A DNA stretch of 21,592 nt from a virus, in IMG/VR virus record IMGVR_UViG_3300018078_000006, positions 1 through 21,592 of that record; one strand, written 5' to 3'. Of this stretch, positions 13,445 through 21,592 are shown piece after piece. The position numbers were made by a program, and so were the translations under genes. The notes beneath the pieces are model-generated. The model searched no databases. It saw only the letters and a program-made list of their open reading frames with translations, and was not told where the DNA came from. Within the stretch, counting starts at the first letter, position 1. Every line of letters begins with the position of its first letter.

Positions 13445-13918
13445 ATGAGCGGCCTGGTCTACAGCAAGACCGACAGCGGTCTGCTCGTCGCCGAGAACGC
13501 GCACTCGGTAGACGAGCAGGCCGTCGCTCGGTCTTTGCGTGAGTACGACCCGGACCTGCGGCTCGTCCCGCAGGTCGTCGTCGGCGACCGTGTCGGCTAC
13601 CGCGTCTACCGCTATGCGGGCCCGGACAGGCCGGCGGAGTTCCTGCTCTATTGGGGCGACGCCTCGACCGGGGAGCCGTGGCCTCTGAGTTCACGCCTGC
13701 TCGACAAGGTCCGCGAGCAGGACAAGAACACCCGAGGCACCTACCTCGACGAGGACGCCCGGGAGAAGCTGCGACGCGAGGAGCTCGAGCGCGCGCACGC
13801 GAGCGCGACCGACAGCGTGATCGCCGACACGCTGAAGTCGGGGCGGACGGTGCTCCGCCGCGGCGTCGGCCTGCGGATGGCCCGGGACAAGCGCAGGGCC
13901 CGAGGCGAGAAGACGTGA
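13445..13918 (+). CDS. Hypothetical head-region protein (157 aa)
   Basis: The product has 157 residues and follows the capsid gene by 25 bases, with a purine-rich GAGAGAGG upstream of its ATG. The first 95 residues form an alpha-beta domain (AVARSLREYDPDLRLVPQVV, about 27-46, then GYRVYRYAGPDRPAEFLLYW, about 51-70). The rest is a strongly charged helix (about 102-157), ending in basic residues. Genes in this place often encode head-completion or internal proteins, but no function is recognised. It overlaps the next gene as TGATG. Confidence 0.65.
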   Translation: MSGLVYSKTDSGLLVAENAHSVDEQAVARSLREYDPDLRLVPQVVVGDRVGYRVYRYAGPDRPAEFLLYWGDASTGEPWPLSSRLLDKVREQDKNTRGTYLDEDAREKLRREELERAHASATDSVIADTLKSGRTVLRRGVGLRMARDKRRARGEKT

Positions 13919-14211
13919 TGGACAAGCTCGACTTGGGTAGCGGCTTCTCCCTCGAGTTCACGGGCTGGCATCCCGACCGCGAGCTCAACCCGCAATACGC
14001 CGATCTCCCCGACGTCGAGAAGCACGGCGCGATCGTGACCTGCCGGCACGGGACGGAAGGAGCGATCCTGTTTGAGGTCGGCCAGCCTCCCGAAATGTTC
14101 GCAGGGCATCCGCGCTGGACGGTCGAGTCCTGGGAGCCGCTGACGCTCAGTCCGTCGATCGACGCGGGCTGCTGCCACGGCTACATCCGCAACGGCCAGT
14201 GGGAGGACTGA
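13918..14211 (+). CDS. Small protein with Cys/His metal-site pattern (97 aa)
   Basis: The product has 97 residues. The TGATG overlap fixes the start at 13918; a longer same-frame reading would run through the previous gene. CRHG at 42-45 and CCHG at 85-88 make a plausible zinc site. The stretch WEPLTLSPSIDAGCCHGYIR (72-91) is a motif I associate with small phage proteins that share an 'LTLSPSI ... C-HG-I-NG' ending. The biochemical role is unknown. It lies between the capsid and adaptor genes, so it is probably made late with the virion proteins. Confidence 0.65.
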   Translation: MDKLDLGSGFSLEFTGWHPDRELNPQYADLPDVEKHGAIVTCRHGTEGAILFEVGQPPEMFAGHPRWTVESWEPLTLSPSIDAGCCHGYIRNGQWED

Positions 14212-14212
14212 C

Positions 14213-14860
14213 GTGAACCGGCTAGCCATCCAGGCGGCGATCGCCCGCAACCGCTTCACCGCCTCGACGGACAACTCCGCGAACACGCTCGAGTGGATCT
14301 CGGCGGCCGAGGTCGCGATCTGGAACGCCGCCGATTGGGAGTTCAAGCGTGTCCCGCTCACGAACCTGACCGTCGTCGCCGGCGTCGCCACAGAGCCCGC
14401 CGACTTCGGGAAGGCGATCGAGCTGTACGACCCGCAGGGCACGCCGATCGCAGGGTTGCCGCCGGACAAGTTCGAGGAGCTCTACACCGCCCCGGTGCCG
14501 GCGCCCGTGGGGAACGCGGAGGCCTACACGGTGATCGACAGGCAGATCATCGTCGGCCCGACCAACTCGGGAACCTACCGGCTCTCCTACCGCCGCCGAG
14601 TCTCGCACCGCGCCGACGGCGCCGCCGTCACCGCCGGCGTGATGAACTCGGATCTGGACACGCCGGTATGGGACGCCGAGCATCACTACATCCTCGTCCC
14701 GTGGGCGATCCGGTTGGGCGAGACGATGCAGCACGACCCCGGGGCCGGCCAGCTAGACGCGGTCGTCGATGAGCTCAAGCAGGGCTGGCTGTTCCGGGCG
14801 ATGGTGGAGGAGCACGTCGGCGGGATCGTCGACCCGTTCGCCGTGTGGGGAGCCTCCTAG
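14213..14860 (+). CDS. Head-tail adaptor (putative)
   Basis: The product has 215 residues from GTG 14213. Helices near the N-terminus (about 3-12 and 24-43, including EWISAAEVAIWNAADWEFKR) precede a beta-rich middle (VVAGVATEPADFGKAIELYD, IDRQIIVGPTNSGTYRLSYRRR) and a C-terminal helical part (HHYILVPWAIRLGETM and on). This layout is that of podoviral adaptor or tail-tubular proteins that bind under the portal. Position between capsid and nozzle genes agrees. I recognise the pattern rather than an exact relative. Confidence 0.62.
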   Translation: MNRLAIQAAIARNRFTASTDNSANTLEWISAAEVAIWNAADWEFKRVPLTNLTVVAGVATEPADFGKAIELYDPQGTPIAGLPPDKFEELYTAPVPAPVGNAEAYTVIDRQIIVGPTNSGTYRLSYRRRVSHRADGAAVTAGVMNSDLDTPVWDAEHHYILVPWAIRLGETMQHDPGAGQLDAVVDELKQGWLFRAMVEEHVGGIVDPFAVWGAS

Positions 14861-15565
14861 ATGCCGACGGTGAGCCCCGACCAGCAGGACAGGCAGATGG
14901 TTCACGCCCTCGTGCAGCGGAAGCGCGGCCGGCAGCCCGCCCGGAAGCTGACGGCGCCGCAGCAGGAGCTCGCCGAGGCGCTCGCCGCGCTCGCACCCGC
15001 CCGGCCGATCGGAAGCAAGGCCGCCACGCTGCCGCGCGGCAACCGGATGATGCTCGACGAGGCGACCGGAGGCGACGGCGAGCTTCGTCGCTCCTACCAG
15101 CGGCAACGGCAGATTTGGGCGGTCCTCGGCAGGCAGCATCCGGGGAAGGTGATGCCCGCCCCGAGCCTGACCCGCAAGGGGAAGGACGCGACGTCTTGGG
15201 GGTACTACCGGCAGGGGAAGGACCCGGTCGGCTGGATCGATCTGCCGCAGGATCTCGCCCGGAAGCTCGTCAGTCCCGTGGACGCGCCGGACGAGTACGG
15301 CCAGAGCACTCAGCGCCACTACAAGTCGGCCGCCCTGCAAACGCTGATCCATGAATGGACGCACGCCCTGCAGAACCCGGCGCTCGCCTACGACCCCGGC
15401 CTCGCTGAGGGCGGAGCCGACATCTACGGGCAAGTGATGCGGCCGATGGTCGCCCGCGAGCTCGGGATGCCCGGGCAGACAACGCCGCTCACATACCCAG
15501 GGCAGGCGCAGCGGACGCTGGACAGGAAGGGCTTGCGGTGGGCTCTACGGGGGCAGTTCCGGTGA
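14861..15565 (+). CDS. Zinc-metallopeptidase-like protein
   Basis: The product has 234 residues. HEWTH at 164-168 is a zinc-peptidase HExxH motif in the usual helix (LQTLIHEWTHALQ). LAEGGADIYG (181-190) supplies a candidate third ligand, E183, 15 residues after H168, with D187 at the position often occupied in E-x-x-x-D helices. The N-terminal 75 residues are basic and Gln-rich and look unstructured. No signal peptide or membrane segment is present. Between the adaptor and nozzle genes it may be a virion-linked protease acting on a phage protein or on the host surface. The ATG directly follows the previous stop, and the gene ends in GTGA with the next. The substrate is unknown. Confidence 0.7.
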   Translation: MPTVSPDQQDRQMVHALVQRKRGRQPARKLTAPQQELAEALAALAPARPIGSKAATLPRGNRMMLDEATGGDGELRRSYQRQRQIWAVLGRQHPGKVMPAPSLTRKGKDATSWGYYRQGKDPVGWIDLPQDLARKLVSPVDAPDEYGQSTQRHYKSAALQTLIHEWTHALQNPALAYDPGLAEGGADIYGQVMRPMVARELGMPGQTTPLTYPGQAQRTLDRKGLRWALRGQFR

Positions 15566-16971
15566 CCGTCATGGATCTCCGCGATTTCGGCGGCGGCCTA
15601 AACCTTCGCGACTCGGCGGAGCAGCTCGCCCTGAACGAGACCCCCGACGCCGTCAACGCGACGCTTGCCCGCCGCGGCGCCGCTCTCGTGCGGAACGGAT
15701 GCGCTCTCGCCGTCACCCTGCCGGCCGGGACCGCCTCCTACCTGTACTACAGCCCCGCCCTGGATAGGTGGTATTGCCAGGTCGGCACGGAGCTTTACCG
15801 GCGCCCCGGTGACCTGTCGGGCTCGTGGACGGACATCACGACCGTCTCGTTGACCACGGTGGCGCCGGTGGCGATGTGCGACTTCCAAGACGTCGTCGTG
15901 ATCTGCCACCCGGTAGACGGGGTCTACACCCACGATGGCGGTACGGGCGTAATCACGAACCGCTCGACGACCGCGAAGGGCTACGCCATCGCCGTGTTCA
16001 AGAACCGCGTGTGGGTCGCTGACGGGAAGCGTCTCTGGTATTCCGATCTCGGCAGCTCGACCGTCTACACGACCGCCACCGGGTTTGTGGACGTGCGCGA
16101 GAAGGACGACGAGGACATAACTGCTCTCGCCGGTTCTGCCGGTGCGCTGCTGGCGTTCAAAAAGCGGAGCGCTTACCGGGTCACGGACGCGGCTACGGGC
16201 GCGTATCAGACGATCGACTGGTCGAACGGGTGCGTCGGCCCGCGTGCGATTACCAGCCTTCGCGGGAAAGCCTACGGCTGGGGCACAGACAGCATCTACT
16301 CGTGGGACGGCGTCGGGGCAGGCAAGGAGATCGGCGACAAGGTGACTCCACTGTTCGAGTGCGTCACTGGCGACCCCGAGCTGTACTACGACAATGTCAG
16401 CGTCGCCGCTTACAACGGCCGCGTCTTCTTCGCCTATCCGCAGCTCGGGCAGACGTCCGCCGGTGCCGCTCAGAGCTTGACCGACCTGCTCGAGCTCGAG
16501 CCGCTGTCCGGCGCGATCATGGTTCACAGGTTGGCGTCGGACGAGCAGTTCGCGGCGCTCGTGGCGAAGGGTCGCCGGCTGTTCTCCGCGTTGTCGTCGT
16601 CGGCGAACCTCTACGAGCTGTTCTCGGGCACGCCGGGGGCCGACAACAGCGTGAACTACACCAGCTACTACAAGACGCCACCGCTGAATCTCGGGAAGCT
16701 CCACCAGCTGCAGCGCGTCCGCGTGTACGGGAAGGCTCACGCCGCCGGGACGAGCACGAAGCAGCTCCGCACCTATAAGGACTGGTCACCGTCCGTGGCG
16801 GACACGTTCGACATCACTACGCCGATCGAAACGTCGGATGGCGAGGAGGCGGCCGACCTGCAAGGGCTCGGCCATGCGGAGGCGTTCCAGCTCGAGTTTC
16901 GTGTCACGGGCGGCACCGGCAGCGCCGAGCTCGACCGTCTCCTGCTGGACCTGACCCCGGTGGCCCGCTGA
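15562..16971 (+). CDS. Tail nozzle / tubular protein, beta-propeller type (putative)
   Basis: The product is 469 residues from GTG 15562, chosen because it forms a GTGA overlap; GTG 15538 and ATG 15571 are alternatives. The opening DLRDFGGGLNLRDSAEQLAL with a following N and R-x-G pattern (about 5-45) is characteristic of podoviral nozzle proteins. Repeated beta blades follow, each with a short aromatic-Asp phrase: LYYSPALDRWYCQVG, VVVICHPVDGVYTHDGG, NRVWVADGKRLWYSDLG, GKAYGWGTDSIYSWDG. The C-terminus is a beta domain (about 375-469). It would extend the adaptor into a short tail tube and keep DNA inside. This is the main evidence for a short-tailed phage. Confidence 0.68.
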   Translation: MTVMDLRDFGGGLNLRDSAEQLALNETPDAVNATLARRGAALVRNGCALAVTLPAGTASYLYYSPALDRWYCQVGTELYRRPGDLSGSWTDITTVSLTTVAPVAMCDFQDVVVICHPVDGVYTHDGGTGVITNRSTTAKGYAIAVFKNRVWVADGKRLWYSDLGSSTVYTTATGFVDVREKDDEDITALAGSAGALLAFKKRSAYRVTDAATGAYQTIDWSNGCVGPRAITSLRGKAYGWGTDSIYSWDGVGAGKEIGDKVTPLFECVTGDPELYYDNVSVAAYNGRVFFAYPQLGQTSAGAAQSLTDLLELEPLSGAIMVHRLASDEQFAALVAKGRRLFSALSSSANLYELFSGTPGADNSVNYTSYYKTPPLNLGKLHQLQRVRVYGKAHAAGTSTKQLRTYKDWSPSVADTFDITTPIETSDGEEAADLQGLGHAEAFQLEFRVTGGTGSAELDRLLLDLTPVAR

Positions 16972-17405
16972 TGCCGTCGCCTCGCCTCCCCCGCATCCTG
17001 ACCCCGGAGTCGTTCGCGTTGCTCGTCGACGCGATCGAGTTCGGGGAGCCTCCGCGATATGTCGGACAGCCCGGACAGCCCGCGTTCGCGGGTGCGTGGG
17101 TGAACTTTGACGGTGCCCCACAAGGAACGCGCAGGAGTGTGGGCTTCTGGAAGGACGCGCTCGGGATGGTGCACTTGGAAGGGCTTTGCAAGGACGGCTC
17201 GGGGGCGATCTTTACCCTGCCTGACGGATACAGGCCGCTCAGATCGGACGCGGTGTTTACTTGCGCCTTTTGGGACGGCACGGTCGTCAAGTGCGTAGTC
17301 GTCGTGTCCTCAGCCGGGACGGTGACCCTGTCTCAAACCGATGGTGGAGGTTCGGGCGCCGGGAAGGGCCCTTGGCTCGACGGGATTTACTTCCGGGCCG
17401 CCTGA
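16971..17405 (+). CDS. Small tail-tip / receptor-binding-like protein
   Basis: The product has 144 residues and begins in TGATG with the previous stop. GFWKDALGMVHLEGL (58-72) and IFTLPDGYRP (80-89) match the phrase found in C-terminal domains of many phage tail fibres and tip proteins ('F-KD--G-VHL-G ... LP-GYRP'). The last residues, LDGIYFRAA, close the domain. A glycine-rich linker lies at 125-132. It may be a short tail fibre or an attachment subunit that contacts the host. I have no basis for naming its receptor. Confidence 0.55.
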   Translation: MPSPRLPRILTPESFALLVDAIEFGEPPRYVGQPGQPAFAGAWVNFDGAPQGTRRSVGFWKDALGMVHLEGLCKDGSGAIFTLPDGYRPLRSDAVFTCAFWDGTVVKCVVVVSSAGTVTLSQTDGGGSGAGKGPWLDGIYFRAA

Positions 17406-18187
17406 TGCCTCGCCCTCGCCCCCGTCCCGTTCGTCGTGGCCTCAACGTGGGCTACCACGGCGCCCAGGCTGATCCCGGCGACGGGTATCAGCCGCGCCCT
17501 GTCGCGCCCGGCCGCGCCGGTGTCCCCGCTCCTGCCCCGGCAGCCGCTCCCGGCGCGGCCCCGGCGAACCCGTACGACTTCTCGGTGGACCCGATCCTGC
17601 AGCGGATCAAGGCGTTCGGGGAGCAGAGTGTCCGCGACGCCGAGGCCGAAGCGCTCCGCTACCGCAAGCAGCTCGCGATCGACTACGGCGACGCCGATCT
17701 CGCCCGTTCTCTCGGGTTGGACGACGCGACGATCGCCGCCGCCGGCTCGAACGCGCTCTCCACCCGGGCGAAGCTGGGGAGGGAGAGGGTTGCGCGGCCG
17801 AAGGCGCTCGACGAGCAGCTCAACGACCGGGACAACCTGTTCTACAGCGGCGCGCGGATCAAGCAGCAGGGGGACCTCTCGACCGCGCTGCTCGACCAGG
17901 AGAACACCGCGCGCGGGGCCGTGCAGGGCCGCTTCTCTGACATCGAGAGCGCGCTGACGAGCGCGCGGAGCGCCGCCGCTGAGCGGAACATCGGCGGCGA
18001 GGAGGACGCCGCCGACAGGCTGCGAGAGAGGCTCGGAGATCGCCCCTACGGCCCTGCCGCGCCCGGCGCGCTCGGGCCGGCGTCACGCGCGGCCGGACGC
18101 ATCCGTGCACCGCTGCCCGCCGCACGCCGCGCCGCCGGCCGCATCCGCCCACCCGCCGCGATCGCGCGCAGAGGGATCGGGTACTGA
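17405..18187 (+). CDS. Helical virion protein, possible ejection protein (260 aa)
   Basis: The product has 260 residues and starts in a TGATG overlap; the frame is open further upstream, but that part lies in the preceding gene. A basic, Pro-rich N-terminus (PRPRPRPVRRGLNVGYHGAQ) and an Ala/Pro linker lead to a helical core (about 60-210). The core includes LRYRKQLAIDYGDADLARSL (about 82-101) and LDEQLNDRDNLFYSGARIKQ (about 138-157), a phrase I have seen in structural regions of other phages. The tail is Arg/Ala/Pro-rich. It is likely packaged in the virion or tail and released with DNA; this is inferred from position after the nozzle and helical content. Confidence 0.58.
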   Translation: MPRPRPRPVRRGLNVGYHGAQADPGDGYQPRPVAPGRAGVPAPAPAAAPGAAPANPYDFSVDPILQRIKAFGEQSVRDAEAEALRYRKQLAIDYGDADLARSLGLDDATIAAAGSNALSTRAKLGRERVARPKALDEQLNDRDNLFYSGARIKQQGDLSTALLDQENTARGAVQGRFSDIESALTSARSAAAERNIGGEEDAADRLRERLGDRPYGPAAPGALGPASRAAGRIRAPLPAARRAAGRIRPPAAIARRGIGY

Positions 18188-19173
18188 TGGCCCGCCGTCC
18201 GCCCGCATACCCGGAGCTCGCGCCGACGACCCGCCGGCAGCAGCGCCGGCAGGTCACGCTCGACGTTCGCGCGCAGGTCGACCCGATCGCCCGCGAGCTC
18301 GCCCGGGGCATCACCGCCCGCACCCAGGCCGGCAGCCGCAACATCACCGGCGTCAGCGACGCGCTCTCCCGGTCGCTCGAGGGGTACGGCGGGCAGCAGC
18401 GCGAGATCTTCGACCGTGCCCGCGCGAACTTGGGCGCCGTAAATCAGGGGGTGGCTGCCGGGTTCGAGAAGGCCGGCGCCGGGATCTCGGAGGACCTCGC
18501 GAAGCGGATCCAGTCGGCGGGCGGCGACCCCGCGTCGGCGGAGCAGTTCGCCGCGGCAACGAAGGGGACCGGGGCGTCGATGTTCACCCGTGACAGCGCC
18601 GAGCTCGGGCAGCTCGCGGGCACCCAGGCGAACGCCGAGCTGTACGCGTCGAAGCTGCCGGGCCTCGCCCGCCTGTCCGGTTTGCAGGGCGTGCGGGATC
18701 TCGAGGCGGGCAGTCAGCAGCAGCTCGCCGATCAGTCGGGAGACCTACGCGCCCGCGTCCCGGGCCTCGTCTCGGAAGCTTTGGGGAGCGAGCGGCGGCT
18801 CGCCTTTGAGAAGGCGGTCGCGCGGCTTGGGTTCTCCGGCGACATCCGCCAGCAGGACATCGACTACGAGACCAAGCTCGCCGCGGAGCAAGGCCGTCGG
18901 CAGCGGGCGGCGGCGGCGGAGCGCGGTCGGAACCAGCGCGCGTCGCAGTCGGAGCTCGGGAAGAACGAGCGGGCGTCGGCGGAGCGGCAGCTGACGGCGG
19001 AGCAGAAGGCGTTGGATCGTGAGCAGCGGATGCACGAGAACACCAGGGACGACGCCGCGCGGTTGCGGCTCGAGGACCGGATCGAGAAGCGGCAGAAGGC
19101 GATCGAGCGGCTCAAGGCCAAGCTGAAGGGGACCGGCGGCGCGGGCGACTCAGGCGTGAAGCCGAAGGATTGA
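18187..19173 (+). CDS. Helical, coiled-coil virion protein, possible ejection protein (328 aa)
   Basis: The product has 328 residues and starts in TGATG. It is almost wholly helical, Ala/Gln/Arg-rich and without hydrophobic membrane segments. Residues about 222-316 form a long charged coiled-coil (for example QLTAEQKALDREQRMHENTR, then RIEKRQKAIERLKAKLKG). The N-terminal part (1-25) is basic. It is followed after one base by the giant helical gene. A run of two medium and one very large helical protein after the nozzle matches the arrangement of podoviral internal or ejection proteins, which leave the head ahead of the DNA. There is no direct sequence proof. Confidence 0.58.
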   Translation: MARRPPAYPELAPTTRRQQRRQVTLDVRAQVDPIARELARGITARTQAGSRNITGVSDALSRSLEGYGGQQREIFDRARANLGAVNQGVAAGFEKAGAGISEDLAKRIQSAGGDPASAEQFAAATKGTGASMFTRDSAELGQLAGTQANAELYASKLPGLARLSGLQGVRDLEAGSQQQLADQSGDLRARVPGLVSEALGSERRLAFEKAVARLGFSGDIRQQDIDYETKLAAEQGRRQRAAAAERGRNQRASQSELGKNERASAERQLTAEQKALDREQRMHENTRDDAARLRLEDRIEKRQKAIERLKAKLKGTGGAGDSGVKPKD

Positions 19174-19174
19174 G

Positions 19175-21592
19175 ATGCCCGAGGATCGGGCGTACAAGAG
19201 GGACAAGTACCGGCTCGCCGCCAAGCTGCGTGCGGCGCAGCGTAAGAAGTCGGCGGCGGAGAGGCGGATCGACGCCGAGGTCGGGAAGGTCCAGCGCGGA
19301 CCGCACGGCTACCTGCCACCGCCGACCGCAGTTGGCCGGACGGAAGCCAGCACGCGGCCTCGATCTCGCGGGGAGACCCGTGACGAGCGCGAGCTAAAGC
19401 GGTACGGGTTCGTCGGCGCGTCCGAGCGGTCGAACGCGCGGGCGAAGCGGCGGCGAGCAGAGGAGACCCGGGGAAGGCCGCGGGCGGAGGCTGTCAGAAA
19501 GGGCGAGTTTAAGCCTTCGACGCCGCGCGAGCAGGAGCAGCAGCGGCGCTCCGCGCTAACGGCCGCGCTTGAGCGTTCAGGCATCTTCGAGACCGCCAAG
19601 CAGGCGCACCGCACCTACGACGACCGGACGCTCCAAGGGAAGGCTCTGTCTTTCGCCATCGGCCCGGCGGGCGAAGCCGAGCCGGGCGAAAAGGCGATCC
19701 TCGCCGCGTCGGCGTTCCCGCTGTTCCGGCCGATCCGGGGCGCGAAGGCGCTCGTCGCCGGGGCCGGCGCGTTGCGGGCGGGTCTTGGCCGCTCCGGGGC
19801 GCGCGCGGCGGCTGAGTCCGCGTACAAGACACCGACGCTGGCGACGGCGGCGGGCAAGGCCGTACGTAAGGTGGCGCCCGGGGCGGCACCGAAAGCAGCA
19901 GTGACGCCGCTCCGTGAGGTAACGCGCGAGCGGACGGAGAAAGAGGCGCAGGCACGGCTGAAGAAGCTCGACGCCGCCTACGAGTCCACCGTCGCCAAGG
20001 TCTCGGAAATGTTCGAGGTCGACCCGAAGCTGAAGCAGCTCGAAACGAGGCTCCGCAACCGCGGCCGCGGCAAGCGCGCCTACGGAAAGGCGACCCGGGC
20101 GACACCACAGCGGACGGTGAACCAGGAGATCCGGGCGAAAGCGGAGGACTCGATCGCCGCGGCGGCCGAGCGTAACCCGCAGTCGCGCGAGGCGAATCTG
20201 CTCAGGGAAAGACAGGAGCTCCGGGCGAAACTGACCGATAGGGGGATGGCGTCGATCGAGGGGCGGTCGCCGTCGTCGCTCGGCACCGTCACGGAACGCT
20301 ACGCCACGGAGCTAGTACCGGAGCGTCTCGAGGGGGATATGCCGGCGGGCCAGAAGGTCCGTGAGGCGCTCGGCCCCGCGCGGGCGCGCCGGGCCGCCCA
20401 AGAGGGGCTGTACCGGGAGGAGCGCGGCAAGCGGGTAGCAAAGGCAGAGGCAGCGGGGAAGGCTGCGGGCGGAGGCATCGCCGGGCACGCCGCCGCCAAG
20501 GCACAACTGCGCGGCGAGCTACCGAAGGTCAAGTTTGCGCATCTGCGTGAGGGCAAGCTCAGCGAGGGCGACCTCGACGAGCTGTTCCGCAACATCGACG
20601 AGCACCCCGACCTCGAGTTCTACGGGAGGCTCAGCGCGCGGGACGCGCTCCGCGAGGCCTTCCTGCATGGCCGGACCCCGCAGAAAGCACAACTCAGGCT
20701 GTTGCAGACGGTATTCGGCGAGGACGGCGCGAACGAGATCGCCAAGGTCTCAAGGCTCCGGCGGGCGGGCGAGTTGACGATGGACGCCGCCAACGTGCCG
20801 CGGGCGCTGATGGCGACCGCCGACCTTAGCTTCCCGTTCCGGCAGGGCATCGTCCTCGCCCATAGCCACCCTGGCATCTTCGCGCGGGGCTTCAGGCCGA
20901 TGGTCAAGGCGTTCGGGAGCGAGCGCGCCCATGCCAAGATCGCCGAGTCGATCCGCGCGCATCCTGACTTCGACCTCGCCGAGAGGGCGGGCGTCTCGTT
21001 CACGGATCTAGAGGGTGTCGCGCAGCGCGAGGAGGCGTTCGCCTCCGGGCTCGCCGAGAAGATCCCTGTCGCCGGTCGTGTCGTTCGCAGCTCCGGGCGT
21101 GCGTACACGACGGCCGCCAACTTCTACCGCATGGAGCTGTTCTCGCGGCTGCTGAAAGAGGGCAAGCTGGCCGGACACAACACCGAGAGCCTCAAGGTCC
21201 AGCGGAGCTTGGCGAACATCGCCAACACGTTCACGGGCCGCGGCACGGGCGGGCAGGCTTGGGAGCAGGCCGCCCCGTTCCTCAACAACATGTTCTTCTC
21301 GCCACGGTTGATCCGCGCCCGGATCAACATGCTCAACCCGGTTTGGTACGCGCGGCTCGACCCGTATGCGCGCAAGCAGGCGGTGAAGGCGCTGGTCCGC
21401 ATGGTCGGGACGTCCGCGCTGATCCTCGGAGCCGTCAAGGAGACCGGCGCCGCGGATGTCAGCCTCGACCCGCGCAGCGCCGACTTCGCGAAGATCCGGC
21501 TCGGCAACACCCGCATCGACATCGGCGGCGGCTTCCAGTCCTACATCCGGCTGATCGCCCAGCTCACCAGCGGGAAGACCGTCAGCTCAACC
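19175..21592 (+). CDS. Large polyvalent/ejection-type protein, 3' truncated by the window
   Basis: There are 806 codons without a stop up to the window edge, so the protein is longer. Residues 1-150 are basic and charged; about 155-207 is an Ala/Gly-rich hydrophobic region; about 225-440 is charged helix. From about 540 a conserved-looking domain begins: DLSFPFRQGIVLA (550-562), GRAYTTAANFYRMELF (about 644-660), FFSPRLIRARINML (707-720) and DPRSADFAKIRLGNTRIDIG (765-784). I associate this domain with phage large polyvalent proteins (LPD38-type) and very large inner-virion proteins. It probably travels in the particle and helps DNA enter the cell. ATG 19175 follows the previous stop by one base. 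Confidence 0.72.
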   Translation, partial: MPEDRAYKRDKYRLAAKLRAAQRKKSAAERRIDAEVGKVQRGPHGYLPPPTAVGRTEASTRPRSRGETRDERELKRYGFVGASERSNARAKRRRAEETRGRPRAEAVRKGEFKPSTPREQEQQRRSALTAALERSGIFETAKQAHRTYDDRTLQGKALSFAIGPAGEAEPGEKAILAASAFPLFRPIRGAKALVAGAGALRAGLGRSGARAAAESAYKTPTLATAAGKAVRKVAPGAAPKAAVTPLREVTRERTEKEAQARLKKLDAAYESTVAKVSEMFEVDPKLKQLETRLRNRGRGKRAYGKATRATPQRTVNQEIRAKAEDSIAAAAERNPQSREANLLRERQELRAKLTDRGMASIEGRSPSSLGTVTERYATELVPERLEGDMPAGQKVREALGPARARRAAQEGLYREERGKRVAKAEAAGKAAGGGIAGHAAAKAQLRGELPKVKFAHLREGKLSEGDLDELFRNIDEHPDLEFYGRLSARDALREAFLHGRTPQKAQLRLLQTVFGEDGANEIAKVSRLRRAGELTMDAANVPRALMATADLSFPFRQGIVLAHSHPGIFARGFRPMVKAFGSERAHAKIAESIRAHPDFDLAERAGVSFTDLEGVAQREEAFASGLAEKIPVAGRVVRSSGRAYTTAANFYRMELFSRLLKEGKLAGHNTESLKVQRSLANIANTFTGRGTGGQAWEQAAPFLNNMFFSPRLIRARINMLNPVWYARLDPYARKQAVKALVRMVGTSALILGAVKETGAADVSLDPRSADFAKIRLGNTRIDIGGGFQSYIRLIAQLTSGKTVSST

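Noticed and set aside
13359-13988. Reverse-strand ORF of 209 codons after the capsid gene
   Set aside because: The codon pattern belongs to the + strand genes; the product is Arg/Ser/Pro low complexity.
15598-16740. Reverse-strand ORF of 380 codons opposite the nozzle gene
   Set aside because: It is a shadow of the + strand gene, with no start signal and no recognisable pattern.
1-21592. Frequent GAGCTCGAG-like strings as a dispersed repeat
   Set aside because: They come from common Glu-Leu-Glu codons (GAG CTC GAG) in many genes and have no fixed spacing or flanks.

Overview
The window reads as one contiguous piece of a tailed double-stranded DNA phage, or a prophage of one, covering the DNA-packaging and virion-structure module. 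All genes I can support are on the + strand. The DNA is clearly GC-rich, with codon third positions overwhelmingly G or C, so the host is a high-GC bacterium. An actinobacterial-type host is plausible, but nothing here identifies it. No integrase, repressor, replication, lysis, tRNA or CRISPR gene is visible. The last gene runs off the right edge.

Layout. (1) 21-2120: a small ORF, then terminase small and large subunits. (2) 2149-4869: a cluster of small genes of unknown function. It includes a zinc-finger protein with an internally repeated domain, a gene nested out of frame in that protein's 3' end, a very short hydrophobic ORF, a gene with an apparent frameshift or fusion, and a one-pass membrane protein. 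(3) 4885-6972: portal. (4) 6969-10371: an accessory block holding a winged-helix-like protein, several small structural or decoration-like proteins and an exported, cysteine-rich beta-helix protein. (5) 10372-10545: the only sizeable non-coding gap, with three perfect 11-bp tandem repeats and a 10-bp palindrome. (6) 10546-13419: two decoration-like proteins, scaffold and major capsid protein. (7) 13445-17405: head-completion and tail genes: a head-tail adaptor, a zinc-metallopeptidase-like protein, a beta-propeller nozzle-like protein and a small tail-tip-like protein. (8) 17405 to the end: three helical proteins that look like internal or ejection proteins, the last being a very large polyvalent-type protein.

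How it fits together. TerS and TerL load DNA through the portal into a shell built by capsid protein on scaffold. The adaptor and nozzle close the portal and form a short tail. There is no tail tube, sheath or tape-measure gene between the nozzle and the right edge, and a group of large helical proteins follows the nozzle. I therefore infer a podovirus (short-tailed) architecture. Most neighbouring genes overlap by ATGA, GTGA or TGATG, so translational coupling along one or a few long transcripts is likely.

The parts most worth a second look are the Sec-type signal peptide on the beta-helix protein, the helically phased CCTAGG elements, the HEWTH metallopeptidase between adaptor and nozzle, the repeat domain of the 470-residue zinc-finger protein, and two places in the small-gene cluster where coding signal changes frame.
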